Shown: positions 16,980-24,943 of the stretch, one piece after another
Numbering within the stretch: the stretch's first letter is position 1
How the letters are laid out: every line of letters starts with the position of its first letter
Source: Sphingomonas yabuuchiae
GTDB lineage: Bacteria > Pseudomonadota > Alphaproteobacteria > Sphingomonadales > Sphingomonadaceae
Reading direction: 5' to 3'
Assembly (NCBI RefSeq): GCF_001477495.1
Contig: NZ_LDTF01000092.1
Coordinates: 1-34,907 of the forward strand
DNA: 34,907 nt
The notes under the pieces: model-generated
What the model saw: only the letters and a program-made list of their open reading frames with translations
Told to the model about the DNA's origin: nothing
The model's database searches: none
Position numbers and translations under genes: made by a program

Positions 16980-17040
16980 CACCCTCTCTCCTGTCATCCC
17001 AATCGCTTATGACGCGATATTCGGTGCTTGCATGGCATCG

Positions 17041-17054
17041 GTTTAACGGTAAAC
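17041..17054. promoter_or_regulatory. Candidate LacI-family operator
   Basis: GTTTAACGGTAAAC is a 14-bp dyad with only one mismatched pair and a CG at its centre, the form of LacI/GalR-family operators. It lies in the divergent gap between the Gfo/Idh/MocA gene (start 16979) and the cytochrome c gene (start 17104), where it could control both. The LacI gene at 24944 ends the same operon. Binding is inferred. Confidence 0.55.
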
Positions 17055-17103
17055 TCCGGCAAGAACCAGCGAGTCTGGGCAAGAAAATTTCGGGAGAGAG
17101 AGG

Positions 17104-17496
17104 ATGAGGCAGCTGATCGGGCTGGCCGCCGCCGTACCGGCCATGGTCGCCGGGATCGTGGCCGTGCAGGCACCGTCGACCGCACAGACCGCCCCCGCGG
17201 CGGGTGCGCAGGCCTTTGCCGCGTGCCGGGCCTGTCACACACTCAACAAGGGCGGGCGCAACGGTGTCGGCCCCAATCTGAACGGCGTATTCGGGCGGCA
17301 GGCGGGCTCGGTCGCGGGCTTCAACTATTCGTCCGCGATGAAGGCGTCGGGCCTGAAATGGGACGACAAGACCCTCAATGAGTTCATCGCCGCGCCGATG
17401 AAGAAGGTGCCGGGTACGCGGATGCCGATCGGCATCGCCGATCCCGCCAAGCGCGCCGCGCTGATCGCCTATCTCAAGGCCGAGACGGCGAAATGA
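17104..17496 (+). CDS. Periplasmic class I cytochrome c
   Basis: 130 residues, GGGAGAGAGAGG before the ATG. Signal peptide ~1-29, haem-binding CRACH (Cys41, Cys44, His45), and the sixth ligand Met107 in GTRMPIG. A cytochrome c2/c550-like domain with GVGPNLNGVFGR, of usual length. It is the first gene of the sugar operon, overlapping the next by four bases. In glycoside 3-dehydrogenases a c-type cytochrome takes the electrons from the GMC flavoprotein; this is the natural candidate here. Confidence 0.93.
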   Translation: MRQLIGLAAAVPAMVAGIVAVQAPSTAQTAPAAGAQAFAACRACHTLNKGGRNGVGPNLNGVFGRQAGSVAGFNYSSAMKASGLKWDDKTLNEFIAAPMKKVPGTRMPIGIADPAKRAALIAYLKAETAK

Positions 17497-18551
17497 GTGC
17501 TGCTCCCGCCATGCGTGGGCCGGGCATCTTCCTGGCGCAGTTCATGGGCGACGCTGCGCCGTTCGACACGCTCGACTCGGCGGCGCGCTGGATGGCGGAG
17601 GCGGGTTATGAGGGCGTGCAGATCCCGACCTGGGATACGCGCTGCATCGACCTGAAAATGGCCGCCGAGAGCCAGGACTATTGCGACGACCTCGCCGGGC
17701 GGTGTGCCGAGGCGGGTGTCGCGATCACCGAATTGTCGACCCATTTGCAGGGACAGCTGGTCGCGGTCCACCCGGCCTATGACGCCGCCTTCGACGGTTT
17801 CGCGCCGGAGGCGGTGCGGGGCAAGCCTGCCGAGCGGCAGGAATGGGCGGTCCAGCAGCTTCTTTATGCCGCTAAGGCCAGTCGGCGATTGGGCCTGAGC
17901 GCCCATGCGACTTTCTCGGGCGCGTTGCTCTGGCCCTTCGTCTATCCCTGGCCGCAGCGGCCCGCCGGGCTGGTGGCGGAAGGCTTTGCCGAATTGGGCA
18001 AGCGCTGGCGCCCGATCCTCGATGCGTTCGAGGAGGAAGGTGTCGATCTCTGCTACGAGCTGCATCCGGGCGAAGACCTGCACGACGGTACGACGTTCGA
18101 GCGGTTCCTGGATTCGGTCGGCGGCCATCAGCGCGCCAATATCCTCTACGACCCCAGCCATTTCGTGCTGCAGGCGATGGATTATCTGCAGTTCATCGAT
18201 TTCTACCACAACCGCATCCGCATGTTCCACGTCAAGGATGCCGAGTTCAACCCGACCGGCCGGGCGGGCGTCTATGGCAGCTATAGCGACTGGGTGGATC
18301 GGCCGGGACGCTTCCGTTCGCTGGGCGACGGGCAGGTCGATTTCGGCGGCATTTTCTCCAAGCTGACGCAGTACGGCTATGCCGGTTGGGCGGTGCTGGA
18401 ATGGGAATGTTGCCTGAAGCACCCGGAGGACGGCGCGCGCGAGGGGGCGCCCTTTATCGCCGCGCACATGATCCGCCGGGCGGAGCGTGCCTTTGACGAT
18501 TTCGCCGGTGGCGGCGATCCGGCGGCCAATCAGCGCTGGCTGGGAATTTAA
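17493..18551 (+). CDS. Cytoplasmic xylose isomerase-like TIM barrel (sugar isomerase/epimerase family)
   Basis: 352 residues, start overlapping the cytochrome c stop (ATGA). No signal peptide. The metal-binding pattern of the xylose isomerase-like fold is visible: YELHPG (Glu189), YDPSHF (Asp220, His223), MFHVKDAE (His246) and LEWEC (Glu303). The segment around SLGDGQVDFGGIFSKL and the C-terminal LKHPEDGAREGAPF mark a well-conserved subgroup. Relatives include 3-keto-sugar-handling enzymes (for instance C-deglycosidase alpha subunits), so it may isomerise, hydrate or cleave a 3-keto-sugar. Exact reaction unknown. Confidence 0.9.
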   Translation: MSAAPAMRGPGIFLAQFMGDAAPFDTLDSAARWMAEAGYEGVQIPTWDTRCIDLKMAAESQDYCDDLAGRCAEAGVAITELSTHLQGQLVAVHPAYDAAFDGFAPEAVRGKPAERQEWAVQQLLYAAKASRRLGLSAHATFSGALLWPFVYPWPQRPAGLVAEGFAELGKRWRPILDAFEEEGVDLCYELHPGEDLHDGTTFERFLDSVGGHQRANILYDPSHFVLQAMDYLQFIDFYHNRIRMFHVKDAEFNPTGRAGVYGSYSDWVDRPGRFRSLGDGQVDFGGIFSKLTQYGYAGWAVLEWECCLKHPEDGAREGAPFIAAHMIRRAERAFDDFAGGGDPAANQRWLGI

Positions 18552-18561
18552 CGATTGCAAG

Positions 18562-18592
18562 GACTTGACCATCCGCCCCGGAAGGTAAAGTC
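18562..18592 (+). promoter_or_regulatory. Possible internal control site upstream of the MFS gene
   Basis: GACTTGACC (18562-18570) and GGTAAAGTC (18584-18592) form an inverted repeat with one mismatch. TTGACC within it resembles a -35 box. It lies in the 68-base gap between the first TIM-barrel gene and the MFS gene, so a second promoter or an operator is possible. Weak. Confidence 0.25.
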
Positions 18593-18619
18593 TGACAAAA
18601 ACATAAGCGGGAGAGGGGC

Positions 18620-19924
18620 ATGGAAGCGATACCGGACAATCGGTCGCGTCTGTTCTGGCTGAGCGTGCTGGCGCTGTTCACGGCCGCCGCAAGTGCGGCG
18701 TTGCGCGCGGCGGTGGCGAAGAGCCTGAGGGTGGAGTGGATCGATCCCATCGCGCCGGTGGAGGCGGGCGAGTTGATCGGATCGGCGCTGGGCTCGGCAT
18801 TCCTCGGCTTTGCGGCGACGTTGTTCGTGGCGAGCGCGCTGCTCGACCGGATCGGTGCGCGCCAGATGCTGATCGGTTGTGGCCTGTGCTTTCTGGTCGG
18901 GACAAGCGCGATCATCGGCGCGGGGCATGTCGCGACCGGCATGAGCGTCTATCACATCGTCTGGGGCGGCATGCTCTTGAGCGGTATCGGCTGGGGGCTG
19001 GCCGAGGCGTCGATCAACCCGCTGACCGCCCGGCTTTACCCGGAAGACACCACGCACCGGCTGAACGTGCTTCATGCTTGGTATCCCGGGGGGCTGATCG
19101 TCGGCGGGCTGGCGGGCGTGCTGCTGGCGGAAATCCTGTCGTGGCAGGCGATCATGGCGCTGGTGCTGATCCCGGCGCTGGGCGTGCTGGTGATGGCGGC
19201 GACCACCCAATTTCCGCCGGTCCCGCGCGAGGTACGAGACGTCGGTTTCGGCGGCATGATAGCCGAGGTGTTCAAGCGGCCGAGCTTCTTCGTCTGGTTC
19301 GCCGCGATGTTCCTGACCGCCGCGTCCGAACTGGCGCCGGGCCAGTGGCTCGATGTGGCGCTGACCAGCCGGGTGGGCATGCGCGGCATCCTGTTGCTGG
19401 TCTATGTCAGCGCACTGATGTTCGTGTTCCGCCATTTTGCCGGGCGGATCGCGGGACGGCTGTCCAATCCTGGGCTGCTCTGGGTGTCGAGCCTGATGGC
19501 GGGCATCGGCCTGTTCCTGCTGTCGCGCGCCCAGTCGCCAGTGGCGGCGATCCTGGCCTCGACCGTCTGGGGGCTGGGCGTCTGTGCGATGTGGCCGACC
19601 ATGCTGGCCTCGGTCGCCGAGCGTTATCCGCGCGGCGGGGCCTGGGCGCTGGGGCTGGTCGGATCGGCGGGCGCGTTGTCCAGCTTCTTCGTGCTGCCTC
19701 GATTGGGCGCGATGTTCGATGCCGCCAAGGTCGAGTTGGCAGGCGGGCCGGAGGCGTTCACGCGGCTGACCGGCGAAGCGCTGCGCCAGGTCGAGGATGC
19801 GGCGGCGTCGCAGTCCTTTGCGCGGCTCGCGATCGTGCCGGTGATCCTGTTGTTCGTGTTCGGCGGCATTTGGCTGGCCGAGCGCCGTCGTCCCCGTCAT
19901 CCCGTTGCGGAGAGTGTCGCATGA
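18620..19924 (+). CDS. MFS transporter, probably for the sugar product
   Basis: 434 residues with about twelve membrane helices and the Gly/Ala-rich packing of the major facilitator superfamily. GGGAGAGGGG precedes the ATG. The helix 4-5 region has WGLAEASINPLTARLYP, similar to the FucP/sugar:H+ symporter branch. In this operon it should bring the free sugar or 3-keto-sugar made in the periplasm across the inner membrane. The substrate is inferred. Stop overlaps the next start (ATGA). Confidence 0.88.
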   Translation: MEAIPDNRSRLFWLSVLALFTAAASAALRAAVAKSLRVEWIDPIAPVEAGELIGSALGSAFLGFAATLFVASALLDRIGARQMLIGCGLCFLVGTSAIIGAGHVATGMSVYHIVWGGMLLSGIGWGLAEASINPLTARLYPEDTTHRLNVLHAWYPGGLIVGGLAGVLLAEILSWQAIMALVLIPALGVLVMAATTQFPPVPREVRDVGFGGMIAEVFKRPSFFVWFAAMFLTAASELAPGQWLDVALTSRVGMRGILLLVYVSALMFVFRHFAGRIAGRLSNPGLLWVSSLMAGIGLFLLSRAQSPVAAILASTVWGLGVCAMWPTMLASVAERYPRGGAWALGLVGSAGALSSFFVLPRLGAMFDAAKVELAGGPEAFTRLTGEALRQVEDAAASQSFARLAIVPVILLFVFGGIWLAERRRPRHPVAESVA

Positions 19925-20841
19925 GCTGGTCGCGTCGCACCGTCATGGGCGGTCTTGCCGCCGCCGTCCCCGCCGCCGCGCTGGCGGGACAGAAGGCCCG
20001 CCGGACCTCGAATGCCGCGCGCTTCACCCTGGGCTTCGCGCCGCATCTGGGCAGCTTCGCCAGCCGGGGCGACAGCTCGGTCGAGCAGATCGCCTTTGCC
20101 GCCGATCAGGGTTTCTGGGCCTGGGAGGACAATGAATATCGCCTCCGCCCGGTCGCCGAGCAGGAGGCGATCGCCAAGGCGCTGCGCGATCGCAGGATGA
20201 CGATGGGCGTGTTCGTCGCGTCCATGCCTAAATGGTCGGAATCGCGGCCCTTGCTGGGCGGTGACGACGATGCCGAGCGACAGGCGTTCCTCGCCGATGT
20301 GACCAGCGCGGTCGATGTCGCCAAGCGGGTCGGCGCGACGCGGATGACCGTCGTCACCGGCTTTATGGACAAGCGGTTGCATCCCGCGATTCAGATGGGG
20401 CGGATCATCGACGTGATGCGCCGAGCAGGGGATATCGTCGCGCCGCACGGGATGGCGCTGGTGATGGAGCCGCTCAACACGCGGACCAACCATCCGGGCG
20501 TCTTCATGCAGTCGATCGCGGAAGGCTATGCCGTGGCGCGCGGGGCGAATAGCCCGGGCGTGAAGGTGCTGGCCGACCTGTATCACGAGCAGATTCAGTC
20601 GGGGAACCTGATCCCGACGATGAAGCTGTGCTGGGACGAGATCGGCTATATCCAGTTCGGCGACAATCCCGGCCGCAACGAGCCGGGCAGCGGCGAGATC
20701 AACTACGCCAATATCTGCCGCTTCCTGAAGGCACAGGGCTATGCCGGCGTGATCGGCATGGAACATGGCAATTCGGTCAAGGGCCGGGCGGGTGAAGACA
20801 AGCTGATCGCGGCATACCGCGCGATCGATCCGACAGCATGA
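19921..20841 (+). CDS. Tat-exported hydroxypyruvate isomerase-like TIM barrel
   Basis: 306 residues. The N-terminus has SRRTVMGG followed by an Ala-rich hydrophobic stretch ending ALAG, a twin-arginine signal. The barrel keeps the Hyi-type metal set: VMEPLN (Glu183), ADLYHEQ (Asp219, His222), IQFGDNPGRNEPGSGEINY (Gln245) and MEHGNS (Glu281). Cytoplasmic Hyi makes tartronate semialdehyde from hydroxypyruvate, but export and neighbours point to a periplasmic sugar role, perhaps isomerising or hydrating a 3-keto-sugar. Tat export fits a protein that needs its metal loaded in the cytoplasm. Confidence 0.88.
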   Translation: MSWSRRTVMGGLAAAVPAAALAGQKARRTSNAARFTLGFAPHLGSFASRGDSSVEQIAFAADQGFWAWEDNEYRLRPVAEQEAIAKALRDRRMTMGVFVASMPKWSESRPLLGGDDDAERQAFLADVTSAVDVAKRVGATRMTVVTGFMDKRLHPAIQMGRIIDVMRRAGDIVAPHGMALVMEPLNTRTNHPGVFMQSIAEGYAVARGANSPGVKVLADLYHEQIQSGNLIPTMKLCWDEIGYIQFGDNPGRNEPGSGEINYANICRFLKAQGYAGVIGMEHGNSVKGRAGEDKLIAAYRAIDPTA

Positions 20842-20852
20842 GGAGGGGAGCG

Positions 20853-21680
20853 ATGCGGATATTGCCGTTGATCGCATTGGCCGTGGCGAGTGGTGCGGTG
20901 GCCCAAGGTCAGCAGGCGGACAAGCCGGGCATGGGCTTTCGCGATACGCCGATGTTGCCGGGTGGCAAATGGCATGTCCATGATCCCGACCGCCCCGCGC
21001 CGAAGGTCGTGACCCCCGCCGCACAGCCCGGCGGCGCGCCGTCCGATGCGGTGGTGTTGTTCGACGGACGCTCGATGGACGCCTGGACGCCCAGCGGCAA
21101 GCCGTGGGTGCTGAAGGACGGCGCGATGACCGTGCCCCCGCGCGACGGGAAGGCCGAGAGCGTGCTGGTCAGCAAGCAGAGCTTCGGCGACGTGCAGCTT
21201 CATCTCGAATTCCGCTCCCCCAACCCGCCGCAGAAAGCGTCGCAGAACCGGGGCAATAGCGGCATCTGGTTCATGCAGCGCTATGAGGTTCAGATCCTCG
21301 ACGGCTATAATAACCCGACCTATGCCGATGGTCAGGTCGGCGCGGTCTATGCATGGAAGCCGCCGCTGGTGAATGCCGCGCGTAAGCCCGGCGATTGGCA
21401 GAGCTACGACATCATATTCGAGCGGCCGCGTTTCGCGGCGGACGGCAAGCTGCTGCGCCCGGCCTATGTCACCGCGCTGTTGAACGGCGTGGTCGTGCAG
21501 AACCATCAGGCTATGCTGGGCACGACCATCTGGCGGCAGGTCGAGAAATATCAGGCCCACGGCGATGCCGCACCGATCCAGCTTCAGGATCACGACTCGC
21601 CCGTCTCGTTCCGCAATATCTGGGTCCGCCCGCTGCCGCCTGAGGCGATCGCGCAGGACCTGCCGGAGGATGCCCGATGA
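20853..21680 (+). CDS. Secreted DUF1080 protein (3-keto-disaccharide hydrolase family)
   Basis: 275 residues from the ATG at 20853, four bases after AGGAGGGG; an ATG 15 bases earlier precedes that site. Signal peptide ~1-17 (ending AVAQG). The jelly-roll DUF1080 domain runs ~60-270: VVLFDGRSMDAW, then NRGNSGIWFMQRYEVQILDGY (the conserved core split by strands), and RNIWVRPL at the end. Pfam names the family 3-keto-disaccharide hydrolase; members break the glycosidic bond of 3-keto-glycosides, by lyase or hydrolytic steps. It sits directly between a TIM barrel and the dehydrogenase small subunit, which supports that role. Confidence 0.92.
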   Translation: MRILPLIALAVASGAVAQGQQADKPGMGFRDTPMLPGGKWHVHDPDRPAPKVVTPAAQPGGAPSDAVVLFDGRSMDAWTPSGKPWVLKDGAMTVPPRDGKAESVLVSKQSFGDVQLHLEFRSPNPPQKASQNRGNSGIWFMQRYEVQILDGYNNPTYADGQVGAVYAWKPPLVNAARKPGDWQSYDIIFERPRFAADGKLLRPAYVTALLNGVVVQNHQAMLGTTIWRQVEKYQAHGDAAPIQLQDHDSPVSFRNIWVRPLPPEAIAQDLPEDAR

Positions 21681-22261
21681 CCCCCCATATAGACCGCAGA
21701 CATGCCTTGGCGGGGATCACCGCCATGTTCGGCTCCGCGCTGTTCGCGCCCATCGCGCGGGCGGCGGGCGCCGTGGAGCAGGCACGCGGCGCCATCCCCG
21801 TCATCTCGGACGGTCCGCCCAGCGTCGCTGTGTTTACACCGGTCCAGCGCGCGACGATGACCGCACTGGCGGAGCGCGTGCTGCCGACCACCGACACGCC
21901 CGGCGCGATCTCCGCCGGGGTGCCTGCGTTCATCGAGAAGATGCTGGCCGACTGGTCGCTGCCCGCCGACCGGGTGCCGATCATCGCCGGGCTGAACGCG
22001 ATCGAGGCGCGCAGCCAGAGCGTCAACAAGCTGGCCGCCGCCAAGGCGAGCCCTACGCAACAGGACACGTTGCTGACCGAGGCGATGGAGGGCGTGCTGC
22101 CGGAGGGCCGGGCGTTCTTCGAGCCGTTCCGACAACTGGTCATCACCGGCTATTACACGTCGGAGATCGGCATCACCCAGGAACGCGAATATCTGCCGGT
22201 GCCCGGCGAGTACGACGGCGCCTATCCCTATTCCAAGGTCAACAAGGTGTATTCGGCATGA
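21677..22261 (+). CDS. Gluconate 2-dehydrogenase subunit 3-like protein (Tat signal), small subunit of the GMC enzyme
   Basis: 194 residues. A twin-arginine signal (DRRHALAGITAMFGSALF, ending ARA) is followed by the subunit-3 domain: FTPVQRATMTALAERVLPTTDTPGA, PAFIEKML, and GYYTSEIG near the end. These small subunits bind the GMC flavoprotein and carry it through the Tat system, since the large subunit has no signal of its own. Overlaps the preceding DUF1080 gene and the following TIM-barrel gene by four bases each. The GMC gene comes one gene later. Confidence 0.9.
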   Translation: MTPHIDRRHALAGITAMFGSALFAPIARAAGAVEQARGAIPVISDGPPSVAVFTPVQRATMTALAERVLPTTDTPGAISAGVPAFIEKMLADWSLPADRVPIIAGLNAIEARSQSVNKLAAAKASPTQQDTLLTEAMEGVLPEGRAFFEPFRQLVITGYYTSEIGITQEREYLPVPGEYDGAYPYSKVNKVYSA

Positions 22262-23091
22262 TCGATCGTCGTTCGCTGATGGGCGCAGGGCTGGGCCTGG
22301 GTGCCGCCGCGTTGCTGCCCGGCATGGCGCAGGCCGCGCAGCTCGGGGCCATCGGGCTCCAGCTCTACACGATCCGCGAGCTGTTCGCCGCCGACCCGGT
22401 CAAGACCTTGGAGGCGGTGGCGAAGATCGGCTATCGCGAGGTCGAATATGGCGGGGGCGGCTACGACGCGATGGACCATGCCATGCTTCGCCGGACGCAG
22501 GACCGGCTGGGGCTGAAGGCGCCGTCGATCCATGTCCCTTACGACTCGCTGCTCGGCAAGTTCGATGCGTGCGTGACCATGGCGAAAACGCTGGGCGCCG
22601 ATACCGTCATCCTGCCCTATATGACCGACGAGCATCGCACCGAGGCGGGCTGGAACGCGGCTTTGCCCAACATCAACCGCTTCGCCGCGCAGTTGAGGAA
22701 GGCGGGGCTGGGCTTCGCGTATCACAATCACGACTTCGAATTCACCACCAAGCCCGGCGGCATCAGCCTGTACGACCGGCTGCTCAAGGGCACCGACCCG
22801 GCGCTCGTAAAGCTGGAGATCGACCTTTATTGGGCGATCCATGCGGGCGTGGATGCGGCCGCGCTGATCCGGCGGCTCGCGGGGCGCATCTATGCCTATC
22901 ACGTCAAGGATGCGCGCGCCGACGGCAGCATGACGGCGGTGGGTGCGGGCAAGATCGACTTCGCGTCGCTCTTTAAGCTCAACGGCCTCGCGGGCGTGAA
23001 GCATTTCTATGTCGAGAACGACCAGGCGCCCGCGCCTTATCTGCCCGACATCACGACCAGCTTCCGGACGCTGCAAGCGCTTCGATTCTAA
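22258..23091 (+). CDS. Tat-exported sugar isomerase/epimerase-like TIM barrel
   Basis: 277 residues. DRRSLMGAGLGLGAAALLPG with a cleavage-like AQAAQ is a twin-arginine signal. The barrel has YHNHDFEF (His156, His158), KLEIDLYW (Asp189), YHVKDAR (His215) and YVENDQ (Glu253), the metal-site pattern of xylose isomerase-like enzymes. This subgroup commonly accompanies DUF1080 and GMC genes. A hydratase or epimerase step on a 3-keto-sugar intermediate is likely but unproven. Coupled by ATGA to the subunit-3 gene; GMC gene follows after 30 bases. Confidence 0.9.
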   Translation: MIDRRSLMGAGLGLGAAALLPGMAQAAQLGAIGLQLYTIRELFAADPVKTLEAVAKIGYREVEYGGGGYDAMDHAMLRRTQDRLGLKAPSIHVPYDSLLGKFDACVTMAKTLGADTVILPYMTDEHRTEAGWNAALPNINRFAAQLRKAGLGFAYHNHDFEFTTKPGGISLYDRLLKGTDPALVKLEIDLYWAIHAGVDAAALIRRLAGRIYAYHVKDARADGSMTAVGAGKIDFASLFKLNGLAGVKHFYVENDQAPAPYLPDITTSFRTLQALRF

Positions 23092-23121
23092 AACGATAAG
23101 ACAGATATAGGGAGGACAGCC

Positions 23122-24804
23122 ATGGCGGCGACGAACCGTTTCGACGCGATCGTAATCGGGTCGGGGATCAGCGGCGGGTTCGCCGCCAAGGAACTGACCG
23201 AAAAGGGCCTGCGCGTCCTGATGCTCGACCGGGGCGTCATGGTCGAACATGGCGAGGGCTATCCCTATGACGGCAAGCCCGCCTTCGAGGTGCCGGCGCG
23301 CAATATCATGCCCAAGCCGTTGCTGGACAGCGATTATTTCATCGCCAAACAGGGCTATGTCGCCCCCAGCAACCAGAAATTCTACAATGACGACCGGCTG
23401 AACCCCTATGCCTATGACGAGGGGAGCAAATTCTACTGGATCCGGCCCGCTGCGGTCGGCGGCAAGTCGCTGATCTGGGGGCGCTGGTCCTTCCGCTGGA
23501 GCGAGGGCGATTTCGAGGCGAACAAGCGCGAGGGCGTCGCCGCCGACTGGCCGATCCGCTATGACGATGTCGCGCCCTGGTATAGCTATGTCGAGAAATA
23601 TATCGGCGTGTCCGGCTCGCGCGAGAACCTGCCCTATCTGCCCGACAGCGAGTTCCAGCCGCCGATGCCGATGAACGTGGCGGAAAAGTGGCTGAAGGAA
23701 CGGCTGGAAAGCCAGTTCCCGGGGCGCAAGCTGATCCACACCCGCCTGTCCAACATGACCGAGGACAAGCCCGACCAGAACCGTACCAAATGCCAGTTCC
23801 GCAACCAGTGCGGCAATGGCTGCTCGTTCGGCGCGTATTTCTCGACCCAGGCCGTGACCCTGCCCGCCGCGCGTGCGACTGGGCGGCTGACGCTCCAGTC
23901 GGATGCGGTGGTGACGGGGATCGATTATGATCCGGCGAAGAAGAAGGTCACCGGCGTCCGCTATGTCGATGCCAAGACTGGGCAGGCGCAGACGGTTGCC
24001 GCGAATCTGGTCTTCGTCTGCGCCTCGGCGATGGCGTCGGTGCAGATCCTGATGAACTCGCGTGCGCCGGGTTCGGAGCGCAGCCATTTCGACAGCAGCG
24101 GGACGCTGGGCCGCTATGTCATGGACCATATCTTCCGCGTCGGCGTGTCGGGCGAGATTCCGGGCATGGACGACCTGATCGAATATGGCCGTCGTCCGGG
24201 CGGGGTCTATGTGCCGCGCTTCCGTAACCTGAAGGGCGACGAAGGGCTCGGCTTCCGGCGCGGCTATGGCTATCAGGGCTCGGCCTATCGCAACGCCGCC
24301 AAGCCGGTCGGCTTCGGGGCGGAGATGAAACATGGGATGCGCCGCTATGGGCCGTGGCAGTTCAGCATGGGCGCGTTCGGCGAATGCCTTCCTTACGAGG
24401 ACAATCGCGTGTCGCTGCATTCCAGCAAGGTCGATCGCTTCGGTGTGCCGCTGATGAAGTTCGACGTGACCTTCCGCGACAACGAGTTGAAGATGATGGC
24501 CGACGCCCGACGCGAGGGCGAGGCGATGCTGCGCGCGGCGGGCATGAAGAACGTCACCAGCGGCGAGTCCGAGCATGTGCCGGGCGACGCGATCCATGAA
24601 ATGGGCGGTGCACGCATGGGTGCGGACCCGCGCCAGTCGGTGCTCAACAAATGGAGCCAGGCGCATGATGCGTCCAACCTCTATGTGACGGACGGGGCGC
24701 AGATGGCGTCGGTGTCGTGCGTGAACCCCTCGCTGACCTTCATGGCGCTGACCGCGCGCGCGGCGGATCATGCGGTCAAGGGGCTGAAGGCGGGGGCGGT
24801 CTGA
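23122..24804 (+). CDS. GMC-family FAD sugar dehydrogenase, likely glycoside 3-dehydrogenase catalytic subunit
   Basis: 560 residues with GGGAGGAC before the ATG. The FAD-binding VIGSGISGGFAAKEL (11-25) and VGGKSLIWG (112-120) belong to the GMC family. His492 (in HEMGGARMG) and Asn535 (in CVNPSLT) are the expected catalytic pair. Three cysteines, 224, 230 and 234, lie together in a loop, as in the FAD glucose dehydrogenases where three cysteines bind an iron-sulfur cluster. There is no signal peptide, so export should depend on the Tat-signal small subunit at 21677-22261, with cytochrome c (17104) as electron acceptor. The pathway context points to oxidation of a glycoside at C3; gluconate or another sugar acid remains possible. 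Confidence 0.9.
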   Translation: MAATNRFDAIVIGSGISGGFAAKELTEKGLRVLMLDRGVMVEHGEGYPYDGKPAFEVPARNIMPKPLLDSDYFIAKQGYVAPSNQKFYNDDRLNPYAYDEGSKFYWIRPAAVGGKSLIWGRWSFRWSEGDFEANKREGVAADWPIRYDDVAPWYSYVEKYIGVSGSRENLPYLPDSEFQPPMPMNVAEKWLKERLESQFPGRKLIHTRLSNMTEDKPDQNRTKCQFRNQCGNGCSFGAYFSTQAVTLPAARATGRLTLQSDAVVTGIDYDPAKKKVTGVRYVDAKTGQAQTVAANLVFVCASAMASVQILMNSRAPGSERSHFDSSGTLGRYVMDHIFRVGVSGEIPGMDDLIEYGRRPGGVYVPRFRNLKGDEGLGFRRGYGYQGSAYRNAAKPVGFGAEMKHGMRRYGPWQFSMGAFGECLPYEDNRVSLHSSKVDRFGVPLMKFDVTFRDNELKMMADARREGEAMLRAAGMKNVTSGESEHVPGDAIHEMGGARMGADPRQSVLNKWSQAHDASNLYVTDGAQMASVSCVNPSLTFMALTARAADHAVKGLKAGAV

Positions 24805-24836
24805 GGTTGGAGGCGACCATTTGGGCAGAGGTTGAG

Positions 24837-24934
24837 CCCCTCCCCTTCAGGGGAGGGGTTGGGGTGGGGCCTCGCCACAGGCCACATGCTTGCGGAGCCG
24901 CCCCACCCCCGACCCCTCCCCTGAAGGGGAGGGG
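24837..24934. repeat. Large inverted repeat between the GMC and LacI genes
   Basis: Arms 24837-24870 and 24900-24934 (34 and 35 bases, near-perfect) flank a 29-base loop. Each arm holds its own small palindrome (CCCCTTCAGGGG and CCCCTGAAGGGG). It belongs to the GC-rich intergenic repeat type seen elsewhere in the window. It may weaken read-through from GMC into LacI, and its right end supplies the purine-rich stretch before the LacI start. Confidence 0.88.
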
Positions 24935-24943
24935 CGAGGCGCA

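Noticed and set aside
22228..24771. 847-codon minus-strand frame
   Set aside because: Antisense to the TIM-barrel and GMC genes, no motif, rich in Arg/His/Asp as expected for a shadow frame in GC-rich DNA.
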